From: Marinomonas maritima
Lineage (GTDB): Bacteria > Pseudomonadota > Gammaproteobacteria > Pseudomonadales > Marinomonadaceae
Assembly (NCBI RefSeq): GCF_024435075.2
Contig: NZ_JAMZEG020000001.1
Location: 992,001-1,056,000 of the forward strand
Direction: 5' to 3'
Length of the DNA stretch: 64,000 bases
Part shown: positions 63,371-64,000 of the stretch, piece by piece
Position numbering within the stretch: the stretch's first letter is position 1
How the letters are laid out: each line of letters opens with the position of its first letter
Program-made: the position numbers and the translations under genes
Notes under the pieces: generated by a model
Told to the model about the DNA's origin: nothing
Seen by the model: the letters and a program-made list of their open reading frames with translations, nothing else
Database searches by the model: none

Positions 63371-63847
63371 GTGTCGGATAAAATGATCGAAGATATTAAA
63401 TCAGGGAAATATGATCGTAAACAACTGGAAAACTTATATTCCAATGCTGAAAGATTAAACCGCACGGATTTAATTCCTATCATTAAAGAATCACTGAAAG
63501 AGCTAGATTCTAGATCGTATTCCAAGCGATTTGTTAAACCAATTAGAGATAAAGTTAAAGAAATAGCTATGGAGATTGCTGAGTCTGAAAATTGGGCCAA
63601 TTGGGAGAATAATAAAGTTGGTAATGGAGTTAAGCCAGGTGGAGAAATGTTAAACGGTGAGTTATTAGCTGAATTTTACTTTTCTTATAAACATGATTCA
63701 TGGAAAAAATCCTCATATTTAGCTGTATTTCAACGAGAAGAGAATAGCGCTGTGGGATATACAGTCCAAGCACATGATCAAGAACTAGTTACAGTCTATT
63801 CATCCGAAGACGCTATAAAGCTATTTCACAGTGCAATTAAAACCTAA
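63371..63847 (+). CDS. Unrecognised AT-rich protein, probable integron gene-cassette product
   Basis: 158 residues from GTG 63371, chosen because AAGGAG lies six bases upstream; an ATG at 63332 and another at 63347 have no such site. It starts MSDKMIEDIKSGKYDRKQLE, an alpha-helical N-terminus, then RSYSKRFVKPIRDKVKEIAM and a C-terminal part with GNGVKPGGEMLNGELLAEFY and SSYLAVFQ that looks like strands. No family is recognised. AT content is much higher than in the neighbouring genes. Its stop codon is part of a candidate attC site. Possible roles (defence, stress) cannot be decided from sequence. Confidence 0.75.
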   Translation: MSDKMIEDIKSGKYDRKQLENLYSNAERLNRTDLIPIIKESLKELDSRSYSKRFVKPIRDKVKEIAMEIAESENWANWENNKVGNGVKPGGEMLNGELLAEFYFSYKHDSWKKSSYLAVFQREENSAVGYTVQAHDQELVTVYSSEDAIKLFHSAIKT

Positions 63848-63937
63848 CAAGAAATGAAACAGGGACTAAAAACAGCGGGCTGTTCGCTTCGCTCCATTTT
63901 AGCCCACTATTTTTAGCCTGTTAATTGGGCGTTAAGA
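63842..63937 (+). mobile_element. Candidate attC recombination site at the 3' end of the cassette gene
   Basis: The R'' box ACCTAAC (63842-63848, containing the stop TAA) fits RYYYAAC; R' is GTTAAGA (63931-63937), six of seven of GTTRRRY. Between them: unpaired spacers, L arms AACAGG/CCTGTT joined to CTAAAAA/TTTTTAG with two bulged bases (GA), and an inner stem GGGCT/AGCCC with a variable terminal loop. This R-spacer-L-bulge-terminal-stem order is that of attC sites, and GGGCGTTA before the core is typical. Confidence 0.75.
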
Positions 63938-63974
63938 AACATAGTAGAGCATTTGAAGTTCCGAAGAAGTTCAG

Positions 63975-64000
63975 TTCGACGCAACAGCGTTGCGCGATTT
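63975..64000 (-). repeat. Structured repeat, inverted copy C (partial, cut by window end)
   Basis: TTCGACGCAACAGCGTTGCG is the reverse complement of the end of copies A and B. The rest lies outside the window. Confidence 0.75.

Noticed and set aside
63322..63600. Minus-strand frame antisense to the cassette gene
   Set aside because: The plus-strand gene has a good ribosome-binding site and ends at the attC-like site; the minus frame has neither.

Overview
The window reads as a chromosomal segment of a marine gammaproteobacterium of the Oceanospirillales type, most like Marinomonas. This is inferred from gene order and protein style, not from a database search. Supporting signs are a moderate GC content, the block accB-accC-prmA-DUF3426-dusB-fis-purH-purD, a class I ribonucleotide reductase with its ferredoxin, two TRAP transporter systems, and Coq7-type ubiquinone synthesis. 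Coding density is high and most junctions carry clear intrinsic terminators. No rRNA, tRNA or CRISPR array was seen.

Region by region. 1-2.1 kb: tail of a TRAP (DctP-type) binding protein, a class II aldolase and a VF530-type DNA-binding protein. 2.2-5.1 kb: NAD(P)H-hydrate repair enzyme and a glutathione-independent formaldehyde dehydrogenase. 5.2-10.3 kb: a LysR regulator divergent from a short-chain ketoacid operon (CoA-transferase A and B, acetyl-CoA acetyltransferase, AtoE-type transporter). 10.6-16.3 kb: LpxR-like outer membrane deacylase, a DsbA-like protein coupled to an unusual MBL-fold protein, a divergent LysR regulator, an inositol-phosphatase-like enzyme and a D-lactate dehydrogenase. 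16.7-22.5 kb: a 1426-residue CHASE/PAS hybrid histidine kinase and a cytosolic PAS chemotaxis receptor. 22.5-24.1 kb: a broken small gene, a 38-residue membrane peptide and fdhD. 24.5-29.3 kb: an M23 peptidase and a TAXI-TRAP transporter. 29.5-33.7 kb: HAD phosphatase, methyltransferase, acetyl-CoA synthetase and its probable CrbR/ErdR-type regulator. 33.7-39.4 kb: YidD, prephenate dehydratase, a TonB receptor with a periplasmic binding protein, a YbfF-like esterase and a CDP-alcohol phosphotransferase. 39.4-43.4 kb: nrdA-nrdB-ferredoxin, with two NrdR boxes upstream. 43.5-49.2 kb: a HGSNAT-like membrane protein, AlkB, PdxH, Coq7, HIT protein, a degenerate 7TM-DISM kinase-like protein and a small membrane protein. 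49.2-60.0 kb: purD, purH, fis, dusB, DUF3426, prmA, accC, accB, dsbD. 60.1-62.5 kb: lipoprotein, DUF2333 protein and GNAT acetyltransferase.

The right end (62.5-64.0 kb) is different. Two diverged copies of a structured repeat of about 230 bp lie in tandem and part of a third copy lies inverted at the window edge. Between them sits an AT-rich orphan gene whose stop codon falls inside a sequence with attC architecture (R box, unpaired spacer, L box, bulged bases, terminal stem). This is probably an integron-type gene cassette and is the most interesting feature here. No integrase gene is visible.

Several start codons were moved inward from the longest frame where a ribosome-binding site or family length favoured it; these choices are stated in each entry.
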